A stretch of DNA of 64,000 nucleotides from Rhytidiadelphus loreus (lineage: Eukaryota > Streptophyta > Bryopsida > Hypnales > Hylocomiaceae): the NCBI GenBank assembly GCA_947034895.1, contig OX344763.1:72435093-72499092 (forward strand), in the 5' to 3' direction. This document shows positions 10,800-22,702 of this stretch, piece by piece; position 1 is the first letter of the stretch, and every line of letters begins with the position of its first letter. The notes under the pieces were generated by a model. It saw nothing but the letters and a program-made list of their open reading frames with translations. It did not search any database and had not been told where the DNA came from. The position numbers and the translations under genes were made by a program.

Positions 10800-13535
10800 T
10801 ACAGAACATTACAGGTACTTTCCAATAGGTCTACACAATCCGTGTATTCTCCAAATTCCAACAACAGGCTAACCGAAAATTAATCGGAAAACAAAAGTTC
10901 AAAATTTGCGCAATACAGATGCGGGGATCGAACTATGACGGAGGTCGCATGAGAGATAAAACAACAAATCATGCGACAAAAAACGGAATCATGAATGCTA
11001 TAGGAAACCGAAGAGAGATTGTGGGACATGTATTGCGTACTTGAACCCGGAATCTTATCAAATAATTTGTCTGCTGCAATCCGGCGTACAAAAATTTGAG
11101 AAACCTCACTGCCGTAGAGACATAATAAAATGACGATCGCCACAACAGACATCAAGCATACAACAAAAAGAGATTTACAATTCTTAGCGCAAACGCCGAG
11201 AATGACAATGCGAAGCTCTGCGTGAGGGAGGACTCTCAGTGACGACGGTGAAAATGACAATGCAATGTTGCCCACGCGGAAGGATTCTCAATGTAGACGG
11301 CGGAAATGACAATGGACAGTTCAGCATGAGGGAATGGGGGAGGATCAGCTTCGCCGCTGAACGTGTCATGCAAAGTTCAACGAAGGTTATCCTGGGAACA
11401 AGGCGCGGGATTTTCAAACGTTCCTCATGAACCCCGAATAGAAATAGGGGAACACTATTTTCAGCCGTTGACAGATGCATTCACTAAAAGCTGGCGGCCT
11501 TAGAATCTTCCAAAATGAGTTACTTTAGAATAATTAGGTTGATGCCAACAGAAAAGCTTTTCTACCCAAAGAAGGTCCTATTTCCAAAAACTAATGTCGA
11601 TATTAATTAATTGTTTTCTCGGGTACAAAAAATAATCGAAAGAATCCTATGAACTTTGTGGCCTTTTGGGTAAAGTTCCATTAACGATTGACGGTTTAGG
11701 ATTTAGGGTTTAGAATTCAGGAGTTCTACATTTCAAGGATTAGGAATACAAACTTTTTTTAAACATTCGGGGTTCTGTGGAACTAATTTTTTTGAGTAGC
11801 CCTCCTCATCTTGTTCAATGGACATACTTGTTCAAAAATTTGAATACATATTTCAACCCTACATGTTCATGGTTTAGGGTTTTTTTCTAAAGAACTTTCA
11901 AGTTCAATAAACCCTTACGTGATTGCTTTTTTTTGAAGTTTATATTTTTGGAATGATGTTTTGGAAGTATACTTTGACTAGTAATCCCATTTTGAAGGGT
12001 TGCAATAGAATCCTTGCCCTACATCTTAAATAGAAAAATTCATTTCACAAAAATATATAGTACATCTTTAGAAGCCATAAATTGATTGGGCATAAATTGA
12101 TTGGGCTTTCCAACCTTGCATGATTTAGGTGACAAACTTCAATTTAATTTTAGACTTCACATGCAAAACGAGAATTGAATTCAAAAATTTCTATAGTTTT
12201 AATGTTCACCCTAAAGACTATAATCTTGAGTAAATACTATAATCTTTGAATCCTCAAATTATGATATTGTTGTGTTTTCTTCTCCTATGTAATCTATAAC
12301 ATTTCTATTTCAAATTTTGAAGGCTATAAATAAATCTTCTTAAAAATGATTCAATCTATAAAAATATTGAAAGACAACAAAAAATAATATCAAGAGATTA
12401 AGTTGTCGTTATTTATTTTTGGTAACATGTGTTTTGACTATGAAAAAAAAGTATGAGCTTATAGTTATCCTCGTTGAAGCTAATTGATTTTCTTTCAATA
12501 TCTAATCGTATGGATGTTTAAAGAGCTTCCTTATTAGTATGCACACCAATTTTGAGTGCAAAATTGCATAAGAGTTTTGATATTATAACAAGAAAAATGT
12601 ATGTTTTCTATTTTCAGTATGTTGTTACAAATTCTGTTAGCACATTAAAACAATGGAAAGATTGTCCGAGGGGAGTGGAAATGCGTGAACTAGGAGTGAT
12701 TTGAATGAGCTAGGCATAAAATTGGCACATGTATGACCCTATCGTGGCACACTTAATTCTCCATTTGTAGAAGATATTCCATTGAAAGGGCATACAGAAT
12801 ACCGCCATTTTAACGAAATTGACCATTTGTATAAATTTTCAATGGTGAAAATCATGAAAATACTTTACTCTTTCAATTGGGACCATTTTCAAAGCAAATG
12901 GAAAAGTGGAAGTTTGAAGATCTCAAATCAAGTGAAGTTGCTCAAAGTTGAAAAATGAAGTAAAATAAGCCAACTTCTTCCACTAACGGACATAAATGGC
13001 TTTGGAGACCTCTCAACAATCAAATATGTACCTTTTTAGTGAAAAATGAAAGTTTCAAGAAGGTTAACTCTTAAAATTGCCCCAACAAAATTTAAAAACG
13101 GGCAAATGAGTTTAACTGCCCACTTCAAAATGAGCTTGAAATTTCAGATCGACCAGGTATGGTCGATGAGACAGTTAGGGGTTAAGAATACCTACTCAAG
13201 TGTATTAATAATGGAAGAGATTAAATCTAAGATTAATAAAAATCTAAATAGTGCTATTCAATTAGACCAAATAATTATTGAATGAAAAGTGTGCAATAAA
13301 TCACTACAGACTCTTAAAGTGTTACATTTGAACCCATCACAAAACTAGTTGTTTGGTGTTATTCATTTTATGAAGATTCAAATTATAGCATTTTTAAGGG
13401 GAGCACTATTTCTCAACCTTTTTATTATTCTGGCCCCCTGCTACCCCCTGCTGTTTATATTGATGAACAATATAAATTTGAATTAAAAAAATATAGAACT
13501 TCATCAAAATTATAAGAAATTTAAACCTATTGAAC
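10800..13535. other. Non-coding stretch of the element
   Basis: No gene is supported. At about 11,190-11,400 an imperfect repeat of roughly 60 bp occurs two to three times, with AATGACAATG and GAGGACTCTCAGT-like words, and leaves open frames on both strands. The rest is AT-rich. A short TTTAGGGTTTAG stretch lies near 11,702. Confidence 0.5.
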
Positions 13536-13920
13536 TCCAAACTCTTTGGGGCAAATGGTTTAAGGGTTTAGGAATTGGGCCTCTATTATCAGGGGTCCAT
13601 CCGGTTAGGGAGTGCAAAAGCACTCCTTAAGCCAAAAAAAATGGATAATTGGTGTGCCGGACCCATTCAACTCCAAACTCTTTTGGGGGAAATGGTTTTA
13701 GGGAACAATAATTGGGCCTCCATTATCAAGGGTCCATCCGATTAGGGATTGCTTTTGCACTCCCTAACCCAAAAAAAATGTATAATTGTGTGTGCCGGAC
13801 CCATTCAACTCCAAACTCTTTTGGAGAAATGGTGCTAGGAACACTAATTCGGCCTCCATTATTAGGGGTCCATCTGCTTAGGGAGTGCGAAAACACTCCC
13901 TAACCCCCCATACAAACACT
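13536..13920 (+). repeat. Three tandem ~130-bp units each holding a short hairpin
   Basis: Each unit begins AACTCCAAACTCTTT, then has TTGGGCCTC, GGGGTCCATC and a stem-loop such as GGAGTGCAAAAGCACTCC (near 13,608). The second and third hairpins, near 13,743 and 13,879, carry base changes. The repeat then closes with CCGGACCCATTC. No coding capacity is visible. Confidence 0.7.
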
Positions 13921-14274
13921 GAAAATACACAATACATTGTAATACACCATACATTGTAACACACCACATTTATCAATAAAATTGAATGGCTTTAGAAGCC
14001 TTTTATTTTTATTTTTTACACTAGAAGATAAGCTATTTATACTAGTGGGGTGGTAGTAGGGGAGACAAACCTTATGGGATATAGAAAACTTAGGATCTTT
14101 AACTCGTCACTAAATTTTACATGGCAGGCGAGCAAAACAGTGGCAGCAGAACACTAGAATTTTTTTTGGGCAGGCACCCACGGGCAGAGGAACCGTTGGT
14201 TGCTGTTGTTAGACCATGGCACGTAAACCCACACTATTGGGCCTGCTGCAGTTATATTGTGCAATACAAGGCAG

Positions 14275-14511
14275 TCCAATAAATAGCCGCAATAAAAAGG
14301 GTGAGAAATAGCCATTTCCCATTTTTAATGGTCAATTTATTATGCTTATTGTATTTGCACATATTATGTGTAACATTTGTATCATGTTTTAATTCAATAA
14401 ATAGCCGCAATAAAAAGGGTGAGAAATAGCCATTTCCCATTTTTAATGGTCAATTTATTATGCTTATTGTATTTGCACATATTATGTGTAACATTTGTAT
14501 CATGTTTTAAT
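14275..14511 (+). repeat. 118-bp tandem duplication
   Basis: The segment starting CAATAAATAGCCGCAATAAA at about 14,277 is repeated almost exactly at about 14,395. It is recent and non-coding. Confidence 0.8.
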
Positions 14512-14732
14512 TGCTTGCTTCAATAATAATTATAAATGCATCATATACATGTTCAAAAAGTTTTATTACATATGAATTTATGGCAATTCCAATGTACATT
14601 GGTGAGTATTATTTGAATATATTATAAAAAGATATAGAATGTTAAAAGCTTGTTAATTCACATGTGACTAATGACACTAACTTCAAAAGTAGGAGTTAGT
14701 CACATTTGTAAAATGTAGACTATTTTTTTAGA

Positions 14733-14795
14733 AAGCTTCATCTTATTTAAACATGTAAAGGGAAAGCTTAATCTTATTTAAACATGTAAAGGGAA
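14733..14795 (+). repeat. ~30-bp direct duplication
   Basis: ATCTTATTTAAACATGTAAA with flanking AAGCTT and GGGAAA occurs twice in tandem, with one base difference in the 5' part. Confidence 0.65.
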
Positions 14796-14799
14796 ATAG

Positions 14800-16690
14800 A
14801 AGTGAAACATTTAAAAAAAAAGATTGAGCGTACAATATGAATTTATATCATAAAAATAAATGAACTCATTTCTAAAACTATTAATACGTAGGTGTCTAAA
14901 GACTTCAGGCGATACCGAAAGCGATTATAAACTATGTTTATGTAACATTTTTTTAGCTTCCATAAAGAGTATATATGTGTCATTCTCATTAAAAGACATC
15001 CACACAATTGAATTGAAATTCAACTATAATGCATAGATATTTTTGGGTTTAGGTGTGCTTCAGATTTGCTTTAGGCATGCTTCAGGCCTAGCTCAAGCAA
15101 ACCTCAAGCACAGTTTTACTATTGTCATTGCAATGAACTTAGAAAACAATGGGAAGGAAGTTTGTTGAAATTCTTTACTCAATTTTTTTTTTAAAAAGTG
15201 TCCTCCAGGTGTGCTTGAATTAGACTTGAAGCACACCTCATGCTCACCTCTCAGCATACCTCAAACACACTTGGGGGTTCACTTTAAAAGAATTTGCTTA
15301 AGTTCTTTATTCAGAAGATGGTTTTGCATTAGGACAATAGTGTTGTAATTGCATGTTATTTAATTTTGAATAGGTACAAATTTTTATTATTACAATGTTG
15401 TGTTGGGGTAGATAGTCATTTAGGCATTATGCTTAAAGGTAAATGTCAAGTTTGATTACTATCATTGACTGCTTAAATAGAGGTCACACTAATCACAATT
15501 GATATAATGGAAGAAATAAAATCGCATAAACCCCTCAATTTTTAACTACACTTGATTTTTACATGATAATGAATACAATATTGACAAAGTATGTATGAAA
15601 TTTGTTGTGATGGGTTGAAATGTAACACTCTAAGTATAGTGATTTTATACGAACTTCTTATTAGTTAATTAAATTGCCTAATTGAATAGTACTGTTCATA
15701 TTTTAATCTTAGATTTTATCTCTTCCATTATTTATACACATTAGTAGTATAATTTTATTATAAAATGGAACTATAAAGAATGAGGACATTTGCCATTGTT
15801 AATTTAATACAATTAAATTAAGTAAAAATCAATAAAAGAAAAGCTAGTCTTGAGATGTGAAGAAAAGAACTGACATTGAAGAAAATTTATGAGCATTGGA
15901 GAAAATCTTCTAAATTGTAGTAGGAATAGAAAGTCTAGTAATGTGTGGATGTGTGTAGTAAAGTTTATAATTTATTTAACTATCTCCAAACCTTACTGTA
16001 ATTTTTGTCATACCTTTTCAATATTGATGACTATCAATGAAATATTATGAATCTTACAATGTGATATATCAAGTATGCAAAATTCATTTAGACTTCACAT
16101 TAGGGGTTTAGAGTTAAGGTATTGACAATTTGAGGATGAAATGTACTAAGGTAGGAGGTTCTAAAATGTATACTATTTGTACATGTTGGTTTTTCATAGC
16201 CCTTAGTAATGTATCCAAAGTGTACATTCTAGGAGGTGAGCCATTTTGGGGTCCTATGCCATTTCAATTGCAAAATTTAATAACTAATTACAGAAAGCTC
16301 CAAAAAATATGAAACATTTTGGGTTAGGTGAGAATTCCACTTGTCATTTAGAAAAAAACTTATTGACTTTTTTTTAAAGATGTTTCACCTACCCAAAATT
16401 CAACTTTAGCCCCTTACAAAATCCATGTATAGACCTCCTACCATTTGTGTCAAAAGAAAAATTAAAAAAATTAAAAATTAAAAATCAACATGCCCCAAGC
16501 CCAAATGAGCATGCCAGCATGCTCATTAAACTTATGTCCTACCATACTCATCATGCCAACATGCTCAATAAACTTATGTCCAGCCATACTTGAAGGCTAA
16601 ATGCTCTGGAGACAGCAATTGTTAATCTGGACGCTTCATTGTTGTGGAGGGCCCAGATTGCACGGCCTTCCCCGAAACTTGAGTGTGCCT
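14800..16690. other. AT-rich non-coding DNA with complementary GTGTGCTT / AAGCACAC words
   Basis: No gene is supported. Between 15,055 and 15,290 the words GGTGTGCTT, GGCATGCTTCAGG and CAAGCACAG on one side face AAGCACACCTCA and CATACCTCAAACAC on the other. A long imperfect hairpin is therefore possible. Confidence 0.4.
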
Positions 16691-16709
16691 GGAGATTTGG
16701 GTTCCCGCG

Positions 16710-16830
16710 CCTTTCCTCTCTCCACCGCGCCTTCCCTCTCTCCACCGCGCCTTCCCTCTCTTCGCTGCGCCTTCCTTCCCCCCGCCGCGCCTTCCTTGCC
16801 CGCCGTGCCTGCTGTTCCACCGCCTGCTGC
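16710..16830 (+). repeat. 20-bp C-rich minisatellite
   Basis: Five to six tandem units of GCGCCTTCCCTCTCTCCACC with drift in the later ones. It is the only strongly GC-rich island in this part of the element. The open frames here come from the repeat. Similar CCTTCCCGCGCC words recur near 17,030. Confidence 0.75.
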
Positions 16831-16899
16831 GATGCTCTTCTCCGCCCCCGCCTGTTGTTCCTCATTGTGGCGATTGCAATGTTAGGGTGTCTTTGAGTG

Positions 16900-17610
16900 C
16901 TTGAGAAGTGTGGTTAGGGTTTAGGGTGGTAACGCAGTTGTTGAAAATTTCTTAGGAAGCGCAACGTTTGCTGCTTCGTCGAATTTTGGAGGAGGTTGTG
17001 TGTGAAGCTCGTTTTTGGTTCCCTCGCCTTCCCGTGCCTTCCCGCGCCTTTCCTCTCTCCATCTGCAGTTGAAGTTTGCAGGTACGGCGGATTTGAAACT
17101 TTTGATGATTTCTTGTTAGTTTGTTAGTGCATTGCAATGCATAGCTCTTGAATTCTCAATTTTGAAGCTTTTAGTTCGTGTAGGGTTTAGGTCTGAGGTT
17201 TTGGTTGGTTAGTTTTGGAGCATTGCAATTTCATTGATGAGAGATTATCTACGTTGAATTGGTTGTCTGCTGTTGCACTGAATTGGTTGCAAGTTTGTTT
17301 TCTTTGTGTGCCAGTTGTGGCTCAGTTTGGCTCAGTTTTCGTGCAATTCTTCCATTCAAAGCTCATACATTTGTTGATGTGTGCAACTGTTGTGGCCTTG
17401 GATTCAGTTGTTTTCTTGATGATTCAATTGTTTTTTAGAATCCTGCTTTGCTGTATTTCGAACTGCTGAGAGTCAAGGGTTTAGTCGTTGGAAATTGGTG
17501 TGACAGTATTCAAAAATCAATTGTTCATGGCAATTTAAGTCGATGGTAATTTAACTCGATGGTAGTTTAACTCGATAATGCATTTTTTGAAGGTTTTCAG
17601 TCGCAGAGCC
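16900..17610. other. Non-coding DNA upstream of the dyad cluster
   Basis: No gene is supported. It contains a short GGTTAGGGTTTAGGG stretch near 16,912 and two dyad half-sites (TTTAACTCGATGG and TTTAACTCGATAA) at 17,550-17,580. Confidence 0.4.
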
Positions 17611-17617
17611 GTCAAAT

Positions 17618-18102
17618 TTTAACTTGATTCGAGTTAAAATTCTAAGGAAACTCACTCACAAACGTAATCGGAAATGGCAATCAACCAGACCACAAGAATA
17701 AGAAGAGACAAAAATAATTTTTTTTAACTCGAGCCGAGTTAAAAAGCCGACAAAGACAACTCTGCTCGCAATATTTAACTCGAGCCGAGTTAAATAAAAG
17801 AATAGCAAGTTTATGAAACCAATTTAACTCGAACCGAGTTAAAGAAGAAAAGCCTCCAAACATTTAACTCGAACCGAGTTAAATAACTAAGTCATTACAA
17901 AGTAACCAGGCATGACAAGTAATACTCACATTCTCATACCCTCGAATTACATGACACTCTGAATCATAAGAAAAGTGAAATAGATGAGTTCTAACTCGAG
18001 TCGAGTTAAAACACTGAAGCATTCAATAGACATAGAAGGAATAGCAGAAGGAAAATGATTTCAATGAAATATGAAACAATGTTTAACTCGAGTCGAGTTA
18101 AC
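17618..18102. promoter_or_regulatory. Cluster of seven 21-bp dyads upstream of the long spliced gene
   Basis: Sites at 17,618-17,638, 17,723-17,743, 17,774-17,794, 17,823-17,843, 17,863-17,883, 17,990-18,010 and 18,082-18,102. The inner consensus is TTAACTCGANYCGAGTTAA, the same dyad type as at 9.9-10.6 kb. The central bases vary (GAGTC, GAGCC, GAACC) while both arms are kept. The last site ends 29 bp before the ATG at 18,132. The surrounding sequence is otherwise unlike the 9.9-kb cluster, so the dyads rather than the whole region are shared. Confidence 0.8.
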
Positions 18103-19562
18103 AGTGTCAGTTGTTATATGGTTGTGCAGCAATGGAGGCACAAGTCGCTGGCCTGGAGGTGTACCTAAAACATTTTATCATCCCTGAAGAAAACCGGGAC
18201 GAGTACGGAGATGCCGACATGCTTGGTGAATGCTGGGAGTGGCAGGAACCTCATGAAGTTGAGTACTGGACAATAGTCCTCGTTCCCATGAACCAGCACC
18301 TTTCTTTCTGAACGAAATACAAGAAGGTCGAAGGCAACCTCCCCGTCACACTAACGGAGGCTGTGCGAGAGGTTTTGACTGGTCCAAATGGACTTCTCTT
18401 CATTTGCTGCAAGACAGTCGACCCCCAGCAAAAAGATGAATACATATTTTCATACGTCATGAACAGCCGAAAAACAACATTCTCCGTGTCTATCTACTAT
18501 AGGTCGCTGGAAAACATCGACTACCAGGCGCTTCAGAAGATCATCGAGAAGCAACTTGAGGAGAAGAGATGGAAAACCAAAGACGGAGGCCCTCTGCAGT
18601 TAGTGACATTGCCATCCAGGGTGAACTCCCTCGTCACCGGATTTGATCAGCTGAAGGCTTCATTGGCTAGCCGAAGCGACAGACTACAGCCAGTCTCTCT
18701 CACACGTGATTACAGCAATCAACCAAGTCACGGATCCCTCGTAATAGCAACACCCGAGACTGGTCGAAGCCACACACGTCTCAAGCACACGGAATGTTTT
18801 GGTCGGGGAGAACCATCGGGGTCTTCGTCCAGGGCGCCTAAACCACGAGGAGTCGCGAAACGAAAGGATTCCCTGGTACTCGAAAACAGCCTGTTCTTCG
18901 AGATTGTAGACATTCTGCAGGATATTGGCGGAAAGGTTAAGGACATCGACTACGAGGTGGCCTGTAAATCATATTCCGATTACTGGTCAGCATGCACAGA
19001 ATTTTACATTGGAGGGATTGAAGAGAAGTTTGAGATTTCCATAGACCAGCTGGAGAAGCCGCCCCAGAATCTCAACATTCGAGTGCTGGAAGAGCAGGGT
19101 GTGATGAGTTCGCTCAACTTCTTCATTAATATGCCTGACCCCGACAAGAAGATGATGCTCTGTACTTATCCACAAGGGCAAAGATCCAAGCCTGCAAAGT
19201 TCGAGGACGTGAAGGATGGAAAGTTCTAGATGGTGAATGGCCAACACTGTGTGGCAGCCTCCCAAAGAATGCAAGAGATGCAGCAGATTCCTGATGACAA
19301 GAAGGCGAAGTTCAAGAAATGGGATTGCTTTGTCGTCTGGAACAAGGACGACAGTGTCATTAGGAAAATCTCGGCATATTATAACATGGTCAATCATTTC
19401 CAGAACTTCATGCCAACATGGTCGACCAACATTTTGGCATCGAGGTCTGTCTGGACAAGCATGGGAAGTCCAGCATCGCCAAGAGAACCCACAAAGCTTG
19501 GAAAGATGGTAACCCCGACTAGGAAGTCGAAGGCTGACGGCAACAATCAGAGATTGTTTGCG

Positions 19563-19688
19563 GTAAGTTCATCACCTTATCTCGAGTCGAGTTAAAATCC
19601 TTAATGTTCTTCCTAGTCCGCATCTCTCCAGTTTTAACTCGGATTGAGTTAAGATTTCCACTGACATCGTGGATCCGTGAATTTGCAG
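19563..19688 (+). other. Intron 1 with two dyads
   Basis: GTAAGT at the 5' end and TTTGCAG at the 3' end, 126 bp, phase 0. It contains dyads at about 19,577-19,597 and 19,633-19,653. Confidence 0.65.
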
Positions 19689-21040
19689 GAGTTTAAGACC
19701 GCCATCAAGCTCAGGTTCTCTATGATTGACATAAAAAAGAACCAGGGCTATCTGAGCAAGAAGAACCAGAGAGAAATTGACATTCAGAATGAGATCAAAC
19801 TCATTACAGCTTCTCAGAATGTCTACGACCTTTAGGCCGAGGTAATCTCTAGTCAGTCATAAGGGGGCCTCATCGACCCAGACACTTTGATGGCATTCAA
19901 GGACGTCAAGGGCTGAGATGCAGACAAGGATGGAGTCATATCTCGGGAGTTCTTCAAGTGGATCGGGAACATTACCGAGAATGACATCGGAAGGCTTGCG
20001 TTGCATCTCCTGTTCAAAACAAAGAACCGAGTGCACGGGCATCCAAAGGTTGTCATGAAGGCACCTAAGTCAGTCCTCCCTGACTGCTACACTGCAAAGG
20101 ACTGGCTCGAACGAACCAAGAGGAAGGCCATTGTGAGGATTCAACTTTACAACCTAGACTCGAAGCTCAGGTTGTTTGACAACGATGGAAATTCTAGGAA
20201 GAAAGCATGGAAGGACTTCAAGCGTGACTATAACGTGACAAAGGCCACAAAGAGCACGCTGCTCACGGGCCAGGGGAGACCTTCTTCACTCAAATGAAGA
20301 TGCCTTCCAATAAGAAGAAGACCATCGATGAACTGTCTCCTATGGCCAAGGAGTTTTTCAAAGTTTTCTTGCAGAGCAAGGGTCGGTTCCTGAAGCCGAA
20401 GGCGAGCACTTTTTTCAGACCCTACAAAATGAATGACAACGAGCTCGGAAACTGGGATGCAAATGTCTGGGATGAGGAGGTGTAGTTGAGGATCAAGCTG
20501 GCGGTTATCGACTTCAGAAACGTCCCGGTTGTCATCAACAAGGGTCCGAACGACAGCGAGTCTCTATACTTCGAGAAATTCATGGGTATTCTTGGAGATG
20601 ACCCTGAGACAAACCTCATCGATCCAGAAGTGTATCTGTGGATTGCAAGGGAAAAGGAGGTGGAATTGGAACTCCGTGGATTTGTCAAGACTTCCATTTT
20701 CGGGAAGAACTACTCGGTGCACTACGCCGACTACATTCCATCCAATTTCGAGAGGATTGGAGACGTCCTAGAAAGGAATACTCGCGCAAGGGATCCTATC
20801 CAGCTGCTCTTTCTTGTGAAGAATGGGGCCACCAAGAAGAATCGCTATATTCCGAGATCTTTTTTCGTATCCCCGAAATCGCACTACAACACCAGAAGGT
20901 AGATAGTGGAGGTCGAGTACAAGATCTACAACACGGAACTCCGAATGGAGTTTTATTTGAGAGTGCTGGACCACTTCGTCAATGCAAGGGATGTCGTGCT
21001 GTCGTATTTTGTTGGAGGCAAATTCACATGTGCTGCATGG

Positions 21041-21520
21041 GTAAGTATCTAGCCATACCAGAATATGTATATGTGAATCCCCCTACCAACACTTTATCTC
21101 GAGTTAAGTGAAAATTATTTTTGGTATCTGATTATTTGATAGGCTGCTCTCGTTACCCCCAATGCCTGTCCTAAATGAACTTGGTTTAACTCGAGTCGAG
21201 TGGAATCTGTTGTTGATATCTTTTAATCAAATTGGTTGCTCCAGTTTCCCCTAATTCCTGTCAGACTTGGAATCACTTTAACTCGAGTCGAGTGGAATCT
21301 ATTGTTGATATCTTTTAATCAGATTGGTTGCTCCAGTTTTCCTTAATTCCTGTCAAACTTTAAATCACTTTATTTCAAGTCGTGTGAAAATGTATTGTTG
21401 GGATCTGCTTATCTGATAGACTACTCTTGCCCCCCAAGTTCTGTCAGAACTTAAATGACTTTAACTCGAGTTGAGTGAAATCTTCTGTTCTCATGTCTTG
21501 CTCTTGTCCGTCTTCTGCAA
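21041..21520 (+). other. Intron 2 made largely of a 92-bp tandem repeat with one dyad per unit
   Basis: Donor GTAAGT at 21,041. Five units start at 21,093, 21,185, 21,277, 21,369 and 21,460. Each begins with a TTTAACTCGAGTCGAGTG-like dyad followed by GATATCTTTTAATC and TTGGTTGCTCCAGT-like sequence. The expected acceptor after a good pyrimidine tract reads TGCAA at 21,516-21,520, where TGCAG would give a phase-correct exon start at 21,521. The acceptor seems lost by a G to A change. Confidence 0.65.
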
Positions 21521-22496
21521 ATGTTGTCGCTTGATCATTTTGTTGTCACGGATAGCAAAAAGAAAAATGAATTCCTGGCCTTGTGCGTCGAGTCCGAGAA
21601 CATGGACAAAGATGATTTCCTTGACTTTGTTTACTTCCTAGATGAGGAAGACTTTGAAGGCAACAAGGCGCGGCCGTCGCCATCGTCGAGAAAGGGGAAG
21701 GAGCCTGCTCAACAATACCGCAAAAAGATCCCTGATCTGTCACACGGAGATGAGGTGATCGAATTGGCGGACGACGCCAAAGAAGGCCCGGCAGAATGGA
21801 TGGATCCGGTTGAGACTACCTTGGGATTGAGTGCTGGAATGCCAAATATTTCGGTTCCCAATCTTGAACCGAGTGAGATGAAGGGATCCTCAGGTTCTTC
21901 GGCTCAAGAGCATCGGACGCCAGTCTCGCGGCCTCGGGTCTCGCAGAAGAAGAAGGCCCAACCCCCTCCGTTTGAAGCACCGATCAGTCAGTAGTGGATC
22001 TTGGATGTGATCCAGAAGAACAATGAAGCACAGGAAAGAAAACGGAGGGAAGAACGTGAGGAAGTAAGGGAGGAGAACAAGCGGGCCCGTCAGGAGAACA
22101 AGGACATGATCACCCAATTGATTGGGTCGTTGCCGGATGTCATGATGAAGATGATAGCTGCACGTCCGATGATGATGTTCGATTCGACTACAGTGCCATT
22201 GCAACTCATGATAGCAAATCAGGCGCAGGGATCGACTGATAGTGCAAGGTTGGCACAGACGTCGTCACTTAATGTCACGGGGGTGCCGTCCGCACCTGAG
22301 AATTTGATGGCGCAAGCGTCTCCGGGATCTGCACCTAATCAAGTCGAGTCGAGCTCTGCGCCAGACCAGGTGGAAGCTGGACCTGACCAGATCGAAGCAG
22401 GACCAGACCACGACGATGCAACACCGGACCAGGACGAAGCTGGACCTGTGGATGAGCCCGAGGAGTCACAGGACCCTGTGACCAATATATCTCCAG

Positions 22497-22702
22497 GTTG
22501 TTCCCTGTGACTCCCTGAACCTACGTTTCAACTCGATCCGAGTTGAATTGCTTCCGAGTTTTCATGGACAGTGTAGAACAGTGATTAGCAAAATAGACTG
22601 AGCTTTCATAGTCCATTGCATGTATTGTACCATTTTCTCTTTCATAGAGACATTGTAATATATTTTTTTCTCACAAATCATTGTCTGGCTTGAATTCCGC
22701 AG
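22497..22702 (+). other. Intron 3 with one dyad, joining the two parts of the gene
   Basis: Donor after CTCCAG at 22,496 (one base of a codon left over) and acceptor CCGCAG ending at 22,702, with the next exon supplying two bases. The phases agree. One dyad lies at about 22,526-22,546. Confidence 0.5.

Larger units (their letters stand above)
18132..22496 (+). pseudogene. 5' part of a long multi-exon gene of unknown function (many in-frame stops)
   Basis: Starts MEAQVAGLEVYLKHF. Proposed exons are 18,132-19,562, 19,689-21,040 and 21,521-22,496, with GTAAGT donors at 19,563 and 21,041 and a donor at 22,497. In-frame stops occur at 18,309 (TGA), 19,227 (TAG), 19,833 (TAG), 19,860 (TAA), 19,914 (TGA), 20,483 (TAG), 20,900 (TAG) and 21,992 (TAG). 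One base appears to be missing near 20,265-20,285. Recognisable pieces are VNGQHCVAASQRM near residue 370, recalling DGQHR/ParB-type motifs; DADKDGVISREF, EF-hand-like but one residue short; and a coiled, charged segment (about 22,020-22,100) followed by a Pro/Asp/Glu-rich linker. I do not recognise the family. Phase matching joins it to the FCP1-like exons. Confidence 0.65.

Noticed and set aside
16551..16904. Overlapping ORFs on both strands in the C-rich island
   Set aside because: They are created by the 20-bp minisatellite and have highly repetitive composition.
18132..22496. Reassigned stop codons (non-standard genetic code) to explain the in-frame stops
   Set aside because: All three stops occur internally, while the kinase, hAT and other frames end at normal stops. 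An intron acceptor is also damaged, and frameshifts are present.
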